A DNA stretch of 64,000 bases, taken from Paracoccus hibiscisoli (GTDB lineage: Bacteria > Pseudomonadota > Alphaproteobacteria > Rhodobacterales > Rhodobacteraceae). Below, piece by piece: positions 47,735-56,299 of the stretch; position 1 is the stretch's first letter; each line of letters starts with the position of its first letter. The notes beneath the pieces were generated by a model. That model was not told where the DNA came from. It searched no databases and worked only from the letters and a program-made list of their open reading frames with translations. Location: contig NZ_SUNH01000003.1 of the NCBI RefSeq assembly GCF_005048265.1, forward strand, positions 62,001 through 126,000. The letters run 5' to 3'. A program made the position numbers and the translations under genes.

Positions 47735-48213
47735 CGGGAAACCTCTCTTCCCTCTTCTCTTAAATAAAAAAGATAAAGAAAGGAATGTTGTAGAAGTAGG
47801 GCCTGTGGATAGCAGGACTTGGACTCTGCTCACCGTGATTTCCTCAGAATCACCGTCTGTGGACAAGGATGTGAGAAACCGGTGTCACAGCCTGAAAATC
47901 GTTTGTAAACAAAGCTGTCATTTGTGGATAACTTTGCGGATAATGATCCTGTCTGACACTTGTCCACAGAAGCGCCCGTTTCGGTGGATGATTCGTCCAC
48001 CTGTGGAGAAGCCTGCGTCGTTCCCGCTCCGTTCCTGGCGAAAATCGTCTCATGTCAGGGATTGACTCGGCTTGCCCGCAGGCCCCGAACCGATTCCCCC
48101 CGCCACTTGTCCACACGGGGGCTGCGCCGTCCCCGCCACAGGGTCCGGTCCCGTGCCCGGGGGGGCTTTCGCGCTGCCCGTGCTGCCCCTAGTCTTGTCC
48201 CTGAACCCGCGAT
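47735..48213. other. Chromosomal replication origin (oriC) region
   Basis: 479 bp with no credible gene, between hemJ and aroE. It holds DnaA-box-like 9-mers: TGTGGATAA (47923-47931, exact), TGTGGATAG (47804-47812), TGTGGACAA (47858-47866), TTGTCCACA (47960-47968 and 48107-48115), plus TGTGGAGAA (48002-48010) and an inverted repeat TCCAC-CT-GTGGA (47996-48007). An AT-rich tract (47758-47790) could be the unwinding element. GANTC sites, possible CcrM targets, occur at 47847, 47990 and 48092. The flanking order parB-parA-rsmG-mnmG-mnmE-rho-hemJ and aroE-coaE-dnaQ is the usual origin neighbourhood in alphaproteobacteria. Confidence 0.87.
47758..47790. other. AT-rich tract, candidate DNA unwinding element
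   Basis: TCTTAAATAAAAAAGATAAA is the core of the most AT-rich stretch in the origin region, beside the first DnaA-box-like sequence and just before hemJ. In many oriCs such a tract melts first. Confidence 0.55.
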
Positions 48214-49083
48214 GTGATGATCAAGCCCATGCAAGACGACCTGCCCGCCAGCCAGATCAGCCATGCCCCCCTGGCCGGGGTGATCGGCATGCCGATTGCG
48301 CATTCCCGCTCTCCGCGGCTGCATGCGCATTGGCTGGCCCGATACGGATTGCCTGGACATTACGTCCCGATCCCGGTGATGCCCGAACATCTGGCCGAGG
48401 TGCTGCGCATCCTGCCCCGCGCCGGTTTCGTCGGCGCCAATGTCACCATCCCCCACAAGGAGGCCGTGCTGACCCTGGCCGACACGGTCACCGACCGCGC
48501 CGCACTGATCGGGGCGGCGAACACGCTGATCTTTCGTCCCGACGGCAAGATTCACGCCGACAACACCGACGGCTACGGCTTCATCGCGAACCTGCGCCAG
48601 AACGTCCCCGACTGGCAGCCCGACCGGGGCCCGGCGGCGGTGATCGGGGCCGGGGGGGCTGCGCGGGCGGTCGTGGCCTCGCTGCTGGACAGCGGGGTCA
48701 AGGAACTGCGCATCACCAACCGCACCCGCCTGCGCGCCGAACAGATCAAGGCCGAATTCGGCGCCCGGCTGGTCGTCTATGACTGGGCGCAGGTCGGCAA
48801 CATGCTGGAGGGCGCCTCGACCGTGGTTAACGCGACCTCGCTCGGCATGCAGGGCAAACAGCCGCTGCGCGTGCCGATGGACGCGCTGTCGCCCGACGCT
48901 CTGGTCACCGACCTGGTCTATACCCCGCTGATGACCCCCTTCCTGACCGAGGCGCAGGCCCGCGGCTGTCGCATCGTCGACGGGCTGGGCATGCTGCTGC
49001 ATCAGGCCGCGCCCGGTTTCGAACGCTGGTTCGGTCAGCGCCCCGATGTCGACAATCAGGCGCGCCGGGTCGCGCTGGAATGA
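48214..49083 (+). CDS. aroE: Shikimate dehydrogenase
   Basis: A 289-residue NADPH enzyme reducing 3-dehydroshikimate to shikimate in aromatic amino-acid synthesis. PLAGVIGMPIAHSRSPRLHAHWLARYGL has the substrate Ser residues; ANVTIPHKEAVL has the catalytic Lys; NTDGYGF the Asp; VIGAGGAARAVVASL is the NADPH loop; DGLGMLLHQAAPGFERWFG ends the fold. Start could be GTG 48214, ATG 48217 or ATG 48229; ribosome site is weak. First gene on the other side of oriC. A maf gene that often lies here in relatives is absent. Confidence 0.95.
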   Translation: MMIKPMQDDLPASQISHAPLAGVIGMPIAHSRSPRLHAHWLARYGLPGHYVPIPVMPEHLAEVLRILPRAGFVGANVTIPHKEAVLTLADTVTDRAALIGAANTLIFRPDGKIHADNTDGYGFIANLRQNVPDWQPDRGPAAVIGAGGAARAVVASLLDSGVKELRITNRTRLRAEQIKAEFGARLVVYDWAQVGNMLEGASTVVNATSLGMQGKQPLRVPMDALSPDALVTDLVYTPLMTPFLTEAQARGCRIVDGLGMLLHQAAPGFERWFGQRPDVDNQARRVALE

Positions 49084-49667
49084 CCTTCCGTCTTGGCCTT
49101 ACCGGCAGCATCGGCATGGGCAAATCCACGACGGCGCAGATGTTCCGCGACCTGGGGCATCCGGTCTGGGATGCGGATGAGGCGGTCCATCGCCTCTATG
49201 CCCCGGGCGGCGCGGCGGTGGACCCGGTCGCTGCGGCCTTTACGACAGCGCTTCGCGACGGCAGCATCGACCGCGCGGCGCTCAAGGCCGCGCTGGCGGC
49301 CGATTCCGGCGCGCTGGCGCGGCTGGAGGGCATCGTCCACCCCCTCGTGGCGCAGGATCGGCAGGCCTTTCTGGCGCGACATGACGGCGCACCCCTGGTC
49401 GTTCTGGACATCCCGCTGCTGTTCGAAAGCGCGCAGCCCCCGGACCTGGACGGGGTGGCGGTGGTGTCCACCGACCCCGACACCCAGGCCGCCCGCGTGC
49501 TTGCACGCCCGGGCATGACGCGCGATACGCTGGCCATGATCCTGGCGCGCCAGATGTCTGATGCAGACAAGCGCGCGCGCGCGGACTGGATCATTCCGAC
49601 CGACAGCCTGGACGCCGCCCGCGCCGCCGTCGCCCATATCGTGAACGAGGTTGCCCCCCATGCGTGA
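49080..49667 (+). CDS. coaE: Dephospho-CoA kinase
   Basis: A 195-residue P-loop kinase for the last step of coenzyme A synthesis. The N-terminus [38 protein letters not shown] has the Walker A and the adenine/CoA-binding Asp; [25 protein letters not shown] and [20 protein letters not shown] follow. Length usual. ATG overlaps the aroE stop by 4 nt, and its own stop lies 8 nt into dnaQ; the aroE-coaE-dnaQ string is characteristic. Confidence 0.95.
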   Translation: MTFRLGLTGSIGMGKSTTAQMFRDLGHPVWDADEAVHRLYAPGGAAVDPVAAAFTTALRDGSIDRAALKAALAADSGALARLEGIVHPLVAQDRQAFLARHDGAPLVVLDIPLLFESAQPPDLDGVAVVSTDPDTQAARVLARPGMTRDTLAMILARQMSDADKRARADWIIPTDSLDAARAAVAHIVNEVAPHA

Positions 49668-50364
49668 GATCGTCCTGGACACCGAAACCACCGGCTTTGA
49701 CGCCGAAGGCGCGGATCGCATCGTCGAGATAGGGGCGCTGGAGCTGATCAACCACCTGCCGACCGGGCGCACCTTTCACGTCTATATCAACCCCGAACGG
49801 TCGATGCCCAAGGAGGCGTTCGACGTCCACGGCCTGGGCGACGACTTTCTGCGCGACAAGCCGAAATTCGCGGCAATCGTCAGCGATTTCATGGACTTCA
49901 TCGCCGACGACGCCAAGCTGGTGATCCACAATGCCAGCTTTGACATGAAATTCCTGAACGCCGAACTGAAACGCGCGGGCCACAAGCCGCTGCCCTGGTC
50001 GCGGGCGCTGGACACGCTGATGCTGGCGCGCGAGAAATTCCCGGGATCGCCCGCGACGCTGGACGCGCTGTGCCGCCGCTTTGGCGTGGACAATTCGGGC
50101 CGGGAGCTGCACGGCGCGCTGCTGGACAGCGAATTGCTGGCCGAGGTCTATCTGGAGCTGATCGGCGGGCGCCAGCCCGACCTGGTGCTGGACCGTCCCT
50201 CGAGCGACGACGCGACGCGAATGCCCGACGGCCAGATGCGCCCCCGCGCCGCCCGCCCCCGCGCCCTGCCCCCCCGCCTGACCCCGGCCGAGGCCGAGGC
50301 GCATGCCGCCTTTGTCGCCAAGCTGGGCGAGGATTCGGTCTGGGCGCGCTACGCCGCGACCTGA
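49660..50364 (+). CDS. dnaQ: DNA polymerase III epsilon subunit
   Basis: A 234-residue 3'-5' proofreading exonuclease. ATG 49660 ([29 protein letters not shown]) carries Exo I Asp/Glu; [17 protein letters not shown] is Exo [19 protein letters not shown] is Exo III with the catalytic His-x5-Asp. A frame opening at TTG 49651 is possible but unneeded. The C-terminal linker (about residues 190-234) contacts the alpha polymerase. It follows coaE by overlap and sits 1.5-2.2 kb from oriC. Confidence 0.96.
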   Translation: MREIVLDTETTGFDAEGADRIVEIGALELINHLPTGRTFHVYINPERSMPKEAFDVHGLGDDFLRDKPKFAAIVSDFMDFIADDAKLVIHNASFDMKFLNAELKRAGHKPLPWSRALDTLMLAREKFPGSPATLDALCRRFGVDNSGRELHGALLDSELLAEVYLELIGGRQPDLVLDRPSSDDATRMPDGQMRPRAARPRALPPRLTPAEAEAHAAFVAKLGEDSVWARYAAT

Positions 50365-50419
50365 CGGCGGTCTTGCACGCGGGGGCTGCGCGGCCCATTC
50401 TGGCGAAAAGGGATGCGGA

Positions 50420-51310
50420 ATGCTGGACTGGCTGCGCGACATCGGCTCTTTCTGGGGCGCCATCTTCGAACGGATGGACAAGACCCACATGACCCTGATC
50501 GCGGCGGGCGTGGCCTTTTACGCCATGTTCGCGGTCTTTCCGGGCCTGGCCGCCATCATCGCGCTGTGGAGCCTGTGGTTCGACCCGCTGGTCGTGCTGG
50601 CCTATCTGGATGTCGCGCATGAGTTCCTGCCCGATGGGGCCTCGGACATCGTCGACGACCAGGTGACGACCCTGACCCAGAACGGGCGGACGTCGATGGG
50701 CTGGACCTCGTTCATCTCGTTCATGATCGCCACCATCGCGGCGCGGGCCGGGGTGGATGCGCTGATCCGGGGGCTGAATGCGGCCTATGGCGTGCGTGCC
50801 CACTCCACCATCTTCGGTTTCGTGCTGGCCTATGCGCTGACGCTGGTGATCGTTGGGATCTCGCTGGCGGGGCTGGCGACCATCGTGGTGGTGCCGGTGC
50901 TGCTGAACTTCATGGTGTTCGCGCCAGTGCGGTCCATGCTGCTGACGGTGCTGCCTTGGGCGGGGATGTTCCTGCTGGTCATCGTGACCATCGGCGTGCT
51001 GTACCGCTATGGCCCCAACGTCAAGACGCCGCGCACGCCGATCTTTACCCTGGGCGCGCTGTTCGCCGCCGTGCTGTGGTCAGCGGGCTCTATCGCCTTT
51101 TCGGCCTATCTGGGCAGCTTCAACAGCTACAACCGCATCTATGGCTCGATCGGGACGGTGGTGGCGCTGCTGATGTGGTTCTATCTGGCGGGGTTCTCGG
51201 TGCTGCTGGGCGCGCTGATCAATGTCGAACTGGCCCGCCGCCGCCGCATGAAGGCCGCCCGCGCGGCGCGCAGCGGCTTTGACGCCATTCTGGCCGACAA
51301 GGCCAAATGA
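50420..51310 (+). CDS. YihY/BrkB-family inner-membrane protein
   Basis: A 296-residue membrane protein with about six transmembrane helices. ATG 50420 was chosen; the open frame upstream overlaps dnaQ. Family markers: MTLIAAGVAFYAMFAVFPGLAAIIALWSLWFDP, WTSFISFMIATIAARAGVDALIRGLNAAYGV, LYRYGPNVKTPRTPIFTLGALFAAVLWSAGSIAFSAYLGSFNSYNRIYGSIGTVVALLMWFYLAGFSVLLGALINVEL. Once called tRNA-processing RNase BN, the family has no proven function. The gap to the next convergent gene is 32 bp. Confidence 0.85.
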   Translation: MLDWLRDIGSFWGAIFERMDKTHMTLIAAGVAFYAMFAVFPGLAAIIALWSLWFDPLVVLAYLDVAHEFLPDGASDIVDDQVTTLTQNGRTSMGWTSFISFMIATIAARAGVDALIRGLNAAYGVRAHSTIFGFVLAYALTLVIVGISLAGLATIVVVPVLLNFMVFAPVRSMLLTVLPWAGMFLLVIVTIGVLYRYGPNVKTPRTPIFTLGALFAAVLWSAGSIAFSAYLGSFNSYNRIYGSIGTVVALLMWFYLAGFSVLLGALINVELARRRRMKAARAARSGFDAILADKAK

Positions 51311-51342
51311 CGGGGCGCCCTGCGCGGGCGCCCCCTTCTGGA

Positions 51343-52146
51343 TCAGGCCGACAGGCCCTCGGTCGAGGCAAAGAACATCGCCTGGCTGACCGCCGAACGG
51401 ACCTGCTCCTCGCTATAGGGCTTGGAGATCAGGAAGGCGGGTTCGGGGCGGTCGCCGGTCAGCAGACGCTCGGGGAAGGCGGTGATGAAGATCACCGGGA
51501 TGTCGCCCATGCTGGCCAGCAGCTCGTTCACGGCATCCACGCCCGACGATCCGTCGGCCAGCTGGATGTCGGCCAGGATCAGGTCGGGGCGGTGCTTGCC
51601 CGCCAGGTCGATCGCGGCGGTATGGGTGCGCGCGACGCCGGTCACGTCATGGCCCATCGCCTGCACGATGCCCTTCAGGTCCATCGCGATGATCATCTCA
51701 TCCTCGATGACCATGACCTTGCCGCGCAGGGCCTGACCCATCTCGTTCAGGGCGATCTGCACCAGTTCGTCGGCCTCGGCGACCTCGATCTGCATGACGC
51801 GGGCGATCTGGTCGCTGCGCAGCTCCTCGATGGTGCGCAGCAGCAGCGCCTCGCGGGAATTGGGCGTCAGGCCGCGCAGATGGCCCTGGGCGCGGCGCTC
51901 GCGGGCGGACATGTCCGCATCCTCGACCGGCTGGCCCGAGCTTTGCCAGATCACGTGAAAGGTCTTGAACAGCGCGATGCGCAGGTCGTCCTCGCCGTCC
52001 AGCACGCTGCGATCGGTCAGGATCGCCTCCAGCGTGGCGGCTGCATAATTGTCACCGGCGCGCTGGCTGCCGGTCAGGGCGCGCGCGTAGCGGCGCAGAA
52101 ACGGAAGCTCACGCCCGATGGATTGGGCCAGATCGGCAACAGTCAT
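51343..52146 (-). CDS. phyR: General stress response regulator PhyR
   Basis: A 267-residue regulator joining an EcfG-like sigma domain (about 1-125; FLRRYARALTGSQRAGDNYAAATLEAIL, LTPNSREALLLRTIEELRSDQIARVMQI) to a C-terminal receiver (143-262; VMVIEDEMIIAMDLKGIVQAMGHDVTGVA). The phospho-acceptor is D193 in LILADIQLADG. When phosphorylated, the sigma-like part sequesters NepR and frees EcfG. It is divergent from nepR-ecfG across 95 bp carrying an EcfG-type promoter. Confidence 0.95.
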   Translation of the reverse strand: MTVADLAQSIGRELPFLRRYARALTGSQRAGDNYAAATLEAILTDRSVLDGEDDLRIALFKTFHVIWQSSGQPVEDADMSARERRAQGHLRGLTPNSREALLLRTIEELRSDQIARVMQIEVAEADELVQIALNEMGQALRGKVMVIEDEMIIAMDLKGIVQAMGHDVTGVARTHTAAIDLAGKHRPDLILADIQLADGSSGVDAVNELLASMGDIPVIFITAFPERLLTGDRPEPAFLISKPYSEEQVRSAVSQAMFFASTEGLSA

Positions 52147-52176
52147 TACACAGTCCTCTTAAATCGCGTATGGCAG

Positions 52177-52202
52177 GGAACCAACTGAACCCCCTATCGG
52201 TT
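52177..52202 (+). promoter_or_regulatory. EcfG-type promoter upstream of nepR
   Basis: GGAAC (52177-52181) and, 16 bp later, CGGTT (52198-52202) resemble the general-stress consensus GGAAC-N16/17-CGTT. It lies about 40 bp before the nepR ATG and would make the sigma factor autoregulated. Confidence 0.65.
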
Positions 52203-52241
52203 GCATGCTGTGCGCACAAGTTTGTCAGGACTGACACGAAT

Positions 52242-52388
52242 ATGACACCGAAACGAGACGACCGTCGGAGAGCGGCAGTGGAAAAACAGATCGATGAGAA
52301 CCTCAAGCGGGTCTACGAACAGGACGCCACTGACCAGATTCCGGACAGGTTTCTTGAGCTGCTCAAGAAACTGAAGGAACAGGAATGA
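52242..52388 (+). CDS. nepR: Anti-sigma factor NepR
   Basis: A 48-residue protein. ATG 52242 starts MTPKRDDRRRAAVEKQIDENLKRVYEQDATDQIPDRFLELLKKLKEQE, matching the NepR pattern of a basic start, a helix IDENLKRVY and the DRFLELLKKL helix used to bind both EcfG and PhyR. An in-frame extension to 52170 covers the promoter and is unlikely. It lies 55 bp before ecfG, as in most alphaproteobacteria. Confidence 0.9.
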   Translation: MTPKRDDRRRAAVEKQIDENLKRVYEQDATDQIPDRFLELLKKLKEQE

Positions 52389-52443
52389 CCCGGACCCCGG
52401 CCAGCCCTGCCCTTGCGTCACCCTGTTCCGGTAAGTTGCTTTC

Positions 52444-53010
52444 ATGACCAGATCCCCCTCGATCCATCCCCGCGACCAGCTGGTCGATCACCTGCCCGCG
52501 CTGCGGGCCTTTGCGTTGTCGCTGACCCGTGAAGGCGCCTCGGCGGACGATCTGGTACAGGATACCATCGTCAAGGCCTGGACGAACATGGACAAGTTCC
52601 AGGCCGGCACGAATCTGCGCGCCTGGCTGTTCACCATCCTGCGCAACACCTTTTATTCGTCGCGCCGCAAGACCAAGCGCGAGGTCAGCGACAGCGACGG
52701 CATCCATGCCGCACGCCAGGCGACCCGGCCCGACCATGACGGCCGCCTGGCCCTGCGCGATTTCCGCGTGGCCTTCGACAAGCTGCCCGACGAACAGCGC
52801 GAGGCGCTGATCCTGGTCGGGGCCTCGGGATTCTCCTACGAGGAGGCCGCCGACATGACCGGCGTCGCGGTGGGCACGGTCAAGTCGCGCGCCAATCGCG
52901 GTCGCCGCAAGCTGGCCGAGCTGCTGCACCTGGAACAGGGCGAGGAGCTGAACATGACCGATCAGGCCACCTTGGCCGTGATGGCGCAGAACAACTACAG
53001 CTCCCGCTGA
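52444..53010 (+). CDS. ecfG: ECF sigma factor EcfG (general stress response)
   Basis: A 188-residue ECF15-type sigma factor. Region 2: HLPALRAFALSLTREGASADDLVQDTIVKAWTNMDKFQAGTNLRAWLFTILRNTFYSSRRK. Region 4: AFDKLPDEQREALILVGASGFSYEEAADMTGVAVGTVKSRANRGRRKLAELL (helix-turn-helix for the -35 box). It is regulated by NepR and PhyR, encoded alongside. Expected targets have GGAAC promoters, as seen upstream of nepR. Start ATG 52444; a kinase gene follows at 53021. Confidence 0.96.
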   Translation: MTRSPSIHPRDQLVDHLPALRAFALSLTREGASADDLVQDTIVKAWTNMDKFQAGTNLRAWLFTILRNTFYSSRRKTKREVSDSDGIHAARQATRPDHDGRLALRDFRVAFDKLPDEQREALILVGASGFSYEEAADMTGVAVGTVKSRANRGRRKLAELLHLEQGEELNMTDQATLAVMAQNNYSSR

Positions 53011-53020
53011 GGCTGTCGAG

Positions 53021-54820
53021 GTGCTGAGGCGGATCACGGAACGGATGGAATTCACGCGGCGCCTCGGGTTTCGACTCGGGGCGCTTCTGTCCATTGCGAT
53101 CCTGCCCATCGGCCTGATCTCGCTGGTCCAGAACCTCCACCTCTCGCGCGAGGCGGAACGCAGCGCCGAAATCGCGCTGCTGGGCCGCACCGCCTCGGCC
53201 GCCGCCGGTGAACGCGCCCTGCTGCAAAGCGCGCTTGGCTCGGCCGATGCCCTGGGGCCCGCCATTCTGGAAAGCCTGAACCGGCCCGACATCTGTTCTG
53301 ACCTGCTACGCAATTTCGTCCAGCGCAGCGGCACCTATCGCCAGGCACTGTTCGTGCCGGTGGATGGGCGCGTGTCGTGCAGTTCGGCCCCGGCCGGTCT
53401 GCCGCCGCTGGATCTGTCCGACAGCGATCTGCTGACCGACTTCATGCAGGTGCCCATGACCGCCGTGACGGCCCTGGCCCGTGGCCCGGTCAGCGGGGAA
53501 CCCGTGGTCGTCGTCCTGCAACCCCTGTATCGCGACCGCGAATTGCTGGGCCTGACCGCCCTGTCGCTCAGCCAGGAGCTGTTGCGGTCGACCCATGCGA
53601 TGGATTTCGGCACCGAGGGTGCGCGCATCCTGACCTTCAACAATGCCGGGCGCGTGCTGATCGCGGACACCACCCAGGGCGACGACCCCACCACCCTGCT
53701 GCCGCGCGACGTGCCCCTGATCAACCTGCCCGGGCAGGGCGAGGCCACCTTCCGATCGCGCGCCAACAACGGCGAGATGCGCGTCTTTACCGTCGTGCCG
53801 GTCGTGCCCGGCCTGGTCTATGCCCTGGGCAGTTGGAGCCCCAGCATCGCGGGCGTGGGCCTGTTCCAGCTGTCGCGGTTCGGCGCGGTGATGCTGCCCG
53901 TGGCGCTGTGGGTGGTGTCGCTGGCCGTGGCCTATTTCGCGGTGTTCCGGCTGGTCCTGCGCCATATCACCGTGCTGCGCGGCCAGATGCGGCGTTTCGC
54001 CATCGGCAATCGCGACACCCCGCCCCCGGTCCTGACCGACGCCCCCACCGAGATCGCGGATGTCAGCCAGACCTTCCACAACATGGCCCGCATCCTGATC
54101 CGCGACGAAGAGGCGATGGAGCAGGCCGTGATCGAAAAGACCGTCCTGCTCAAGGAGGTCCACCACCGGGTCAAGAACAACCTTCAGCTGATCGCATCGA
54201 TCATCAACATGCAAAGCCGCCTGATCGACGACCGCGACGCCAAACGCGTGCTGCGCTCGGTGCAGGACCGGGTCGCGGCGCTGGCCACGATCTATCGCAA
54301 CCTCTATCAGGCCGAACAGCTGGATCAGGTGAATGCCGACCGGCTGATCTCGGACATCATCACCCAGCTGTCAACGGCCTCGGCGGGGGCGGGCCGCGAC
54401 CTGATCGTGCATACAGACATCCAGCCGCTGACCATGCTGCCCGACCAGGCGGTCCCGCTGACCCTGCTGACCACCGAGGCCTTCACCAACGCCGTGAAAT
54501 ATGCCGGGCGACCCGCCGATGGGGGCAACCCTTGGGTGCGCGTCGCGCTGACCTCGCCCGAACCGGGGCGCGGGCTGCTGGAGGTCGTGAACTCCACTGG
54601 CCCCGACGAGGCCGCCAGCGGCACCGGCCTGGGCAGCCAGCTGATCGAGGCCTTCTCGATGCAGCTGGAGGGCGACATCAGCGCCGAACCGCAGGACGGC
54701 TGCTATCGCCTGGCGCTGTCCTTCAAGGTGGGACAGGCGGCCTTTGGCGGCGGCTCGGGGTCGGGCGATCCGCGTCAGGTGGTCCTGACCTCGGCCGCGC
54801 GGGCCGGATCGCGGCATTAG
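53021..54820 (+). CDS. Membrane sensor histidine kinase (HisKA_2/HWE-like), probable PhyK partner
   Basis: A 599-residue kinase with GTG start at 53021, 10 bp after ecfG. Two transmembrane helices (about residues 18-40 and 285-310) bracket a periplasmic sensor domain of about 240 residues; a HAMP-like linker follows (FRLVLRHITVLRGQMRRFAIGNRD). The phospho-acceptor is the His-His in EVHHRVKNNLQLIASIINMQ (HisKA_2), then HATPase with TEAFTNAVKYAG and STGPDEAASGTGLGSQLIEAFSMQLEG. This class phosphorylates PhyR in other alphaproteobacteria; the signal is unknown. Confidence 0.88.
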   Translation: MLRRITERMEFTRRLGFRLGALLSIAILPIGLISLVQNLHLSREAERSAEIALLGRTASAAAGERALLQSALGSADALGPAILESLNRPDICSDLLRNFVQRSGTYRQALFVPVDGRVSCSSAPAGLPPLDLSDSDLLTDFMQVPMTAVTALARGPVSGEPVVVVLQPLYRDRELLGLTALSLSQELLRSTHAMDFGTEGARILTFNNAGRVLIADTTQGDDPTTLLPRDVPLINLPGQGEATFRSRANNGEMRVFTVVPVVPGLVYALGSWSPSIAGVGLFQLSRFGAVMLPVALWVVSLAVAYFAVFRLVLRHITVLRGQMRRFAIGNRDTPPPVLTDAPTEIADVSQTFHNMARILIRDEEAMEQAVIEKTVLLKEVHHRVKNNLQLIASIINMQSRLIDDRDAKRVLRSVQDRVAALATIYRNLYQAEQLDQVNADRLISDIITQLSTASAGAGRDLIVHTDIQPLTMLPDQAVPLTLLTTEAFTNAVKYAGRPADGGNPWVRVALTSPEPGRGLLEVVNSTGPDEAASGTGLGSQLIEAFSMQLEGDISAEPQDGCYRLALSFKVGQAAFGGGSGSGDPRQVVLTSAARAGSRH

Positions 54821-54898
54821 CGCCGCGGCGTCGCGCAAATTCGCATGACCGGCTTGCGTCGCGCTTGCGCGGTGGGCTGGCGGCACTATCTTGGGCCG

Positions 54899-55615
54899 AT
54901 GGAACGCGACAAGACGTATGATCTGGCGACCGGGGCCGGGCTGATGGCCTGCCCCCTCTGCGACGCCCTGCATGTCGAGGAGGATCTCGACCCCGGAGAG
55001 ACCGCGCGCTGCGTCCGCTGCGGCACGGTCCTGGCCAAGCCGCGCGACGGTGCCTTTGCGCAGCTGATCGCGCTGGCCTTCACCTCGATGGTGCTGCTGG
55101 TGGGGGCGGTGTTCTTTCCGTTCCTTGAGGTCTCGACGATGGGCTTCGGCAATGCCAGCTCTCTCTTCGACGTGGCGCTGGCCTTTGCCGACGGGGTGCT
55201 GCTGCCGCTGGTCATCGCGGTGCTGGCGATGATCATCGGCCTGCCGATCACGCGGTCCTTCCTGCTGGTCTATACGCTGGTGCCGCTGGCGCAGGGCCGC
55301 CCGCCCCACCGCCATGCCGCCCGCGCCTTCCGCTGGTCCGAGATCCTGCGCCCCTGGTCCATGGCCGAGATCTTCGTGATCGGCACCGCCGTGGCCCTGG
55401 TCAAGGTGGCGGGGCTGGCGACGGTCCATCTGGGCCCGGCCTTCTGGGCGTTCTGCGCGCTGATCTTCGTGAACCTGGCCAGCCGCGCCTTCATGTGCCA
55501 GACCTCCATCTGGGACGCGATCGAGGATGCCGGGGTCCGGACCACCTTCGGCCCCGACCCGGTCCGCCCCGGCCCCGCCCGCACTGATCCCCCCGCCCTG
55601 GCCCGCGACGCATGA
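54899..55615 (+). CDS. pqiA: PqiA/LetA-like membrane protein (first half)
   Basis: A 238-residue protein. ATG 54899 gives MERDKTYDLATGAGLMACPLCDALH, a zinc-ribbon-like CxxC...CVRCGTVL start (Cys pairs at about residues 18-21 and 39-42). It has four membrane segments, the first with a FFPFLEVS turn typical of PqiA. PqiA/LetA sits in the inner membrane and works with PqiB-type MCE tunnels in lipid transfer to the outer membrane. Here the usual two-domain PqiA is split over two genes, overlapping by 4 nt. An upstream in-frame ATG at 54845 has no support. Confidence 0.85.
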   Translation: MERDKTYDLATGAGLMACPLCDALHVEEDLDPGETARCVRCGTVLAKPRDGAFAQLIALAFTSMVLLVGAVFFPFLEVSTMGFGNASSLFDVALAFADGVLLPLVIAVLAMIIGLPITRSFLLVYTLVPLAQGRPPHRHAARAFRWSEILRPWSMAEIFVIGTAVALVKVAGLATVHLGPAFWAFCALIFVNLASRAFMCQTSIWDAIEDAGVRTTFGPDPVRPGPARTDPPALARDA

Positions 55616-56268
55616 GCGCGCCCACCGACCAGCCGGCGGCCCCGGTCCTGACCGCCCATCGCGCCGGTCTGATCGGCTGCCACCGCTGCGGCCGCGTCTG
55701 GCCGCTGGAACAGGACCGCTGCCGGCGCTGCGGCGCGCATCTTGTGCCCCCCGACCGGCGCGGCCTGCAAAAGGTCTGGGCCTGGTGGCTGGCGGGCATC
55801 ATCGCTTATATCCCCGCCAACGTCTTTCCGATGATGAGCACCCGCACCTTCGCGGGCCTGGCCGGCAATTCCGAGGCCACGATCCTGGGCGGCGTGATGG
55901 AGTTGATCCATTATGGCAGCTGGGACATCGCGATCATCGTCTTTGTCGCCTCGGTCATCGTGCCGGTTGGCAAGTTCATCGCCATCGCCTGGCTGGCCAT
56001 CGTCGCGGGCAGGCCCGCCACGACCGATCAGGCCCATACCCGGCTGAAGATCTATGAGGTGGTCGAATTCATCGGGCGCTGGTCGATGATCGACGTCTTT
56101 GTCGTGGCGATCCTGTCCGCGCTGGTGCAACTGGGCTTTGTCGCCTCGATCCATCCGGGGCCTGCGGCAGTGTCCTTCGCGCTGTCGGTTGCCTTCACGA
56201 TGCTTTCCGCGCAAAGCTTTGACGCACGATTGATCTGGCGCGGCCTGCCCCTGCGCAGCCGCCGCTGA
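55612..56268 (+). CDS. pqiA: PqiA/LetA-like membrane protein (second half)
   Basis: A 218-residue protein with the same plan: a Cys pair start (GCHRCGRVWPLEQDRCRRCGAHL), four membrane helices, WWLAGIIAYIPANVFPMMSTRTF and VVEFIGRWSMIDVFVVAILSALVQLG, both strong PqiA motifs. E. coli PqiA carries two such units in one chain; here they are separate proteins that probably pair. It lies in the PqiA-PqiA-PqiB-PqiC operon and ends 31 bp before pqiB. Confidence 0.88.
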   Translation: MSAPTDQPAAPVLTAHRAGLIGCHRCGRVWPLEQDRCRRCGAHLVPPDRRGLQKVWAWWLAGIIAYIPANVFPMMSTRTFAGLAGNSEATILGGVMELIHYGSWDIAIIVFVASVIVPVGKFIAIAWLAIVAGRPATTDQAHTRLKIYEVVEFIGRWSMIDVFVVAILSALVQLGFVASIHPGPAAVSFALSVAFTMLSAQSFDARLIWRGLPLRSRR

Positions 56269-56299
56269 CCGCCACCCACGCGATTCCCAAGGACTGCCG

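Noticed and set aside
47735..47866. N-terminal extension of hemJ into the origin region
   Set aside because: The extension is not membrane-protein-like, covers DnaA boxes and has no ribosome site; ATG 47734 has one.
48214..48300. A maf gene expected between oriC and aroE
   Set aside because: The 479-bp gap has no Maf-like frame; the gene must be elsewhere or absent.
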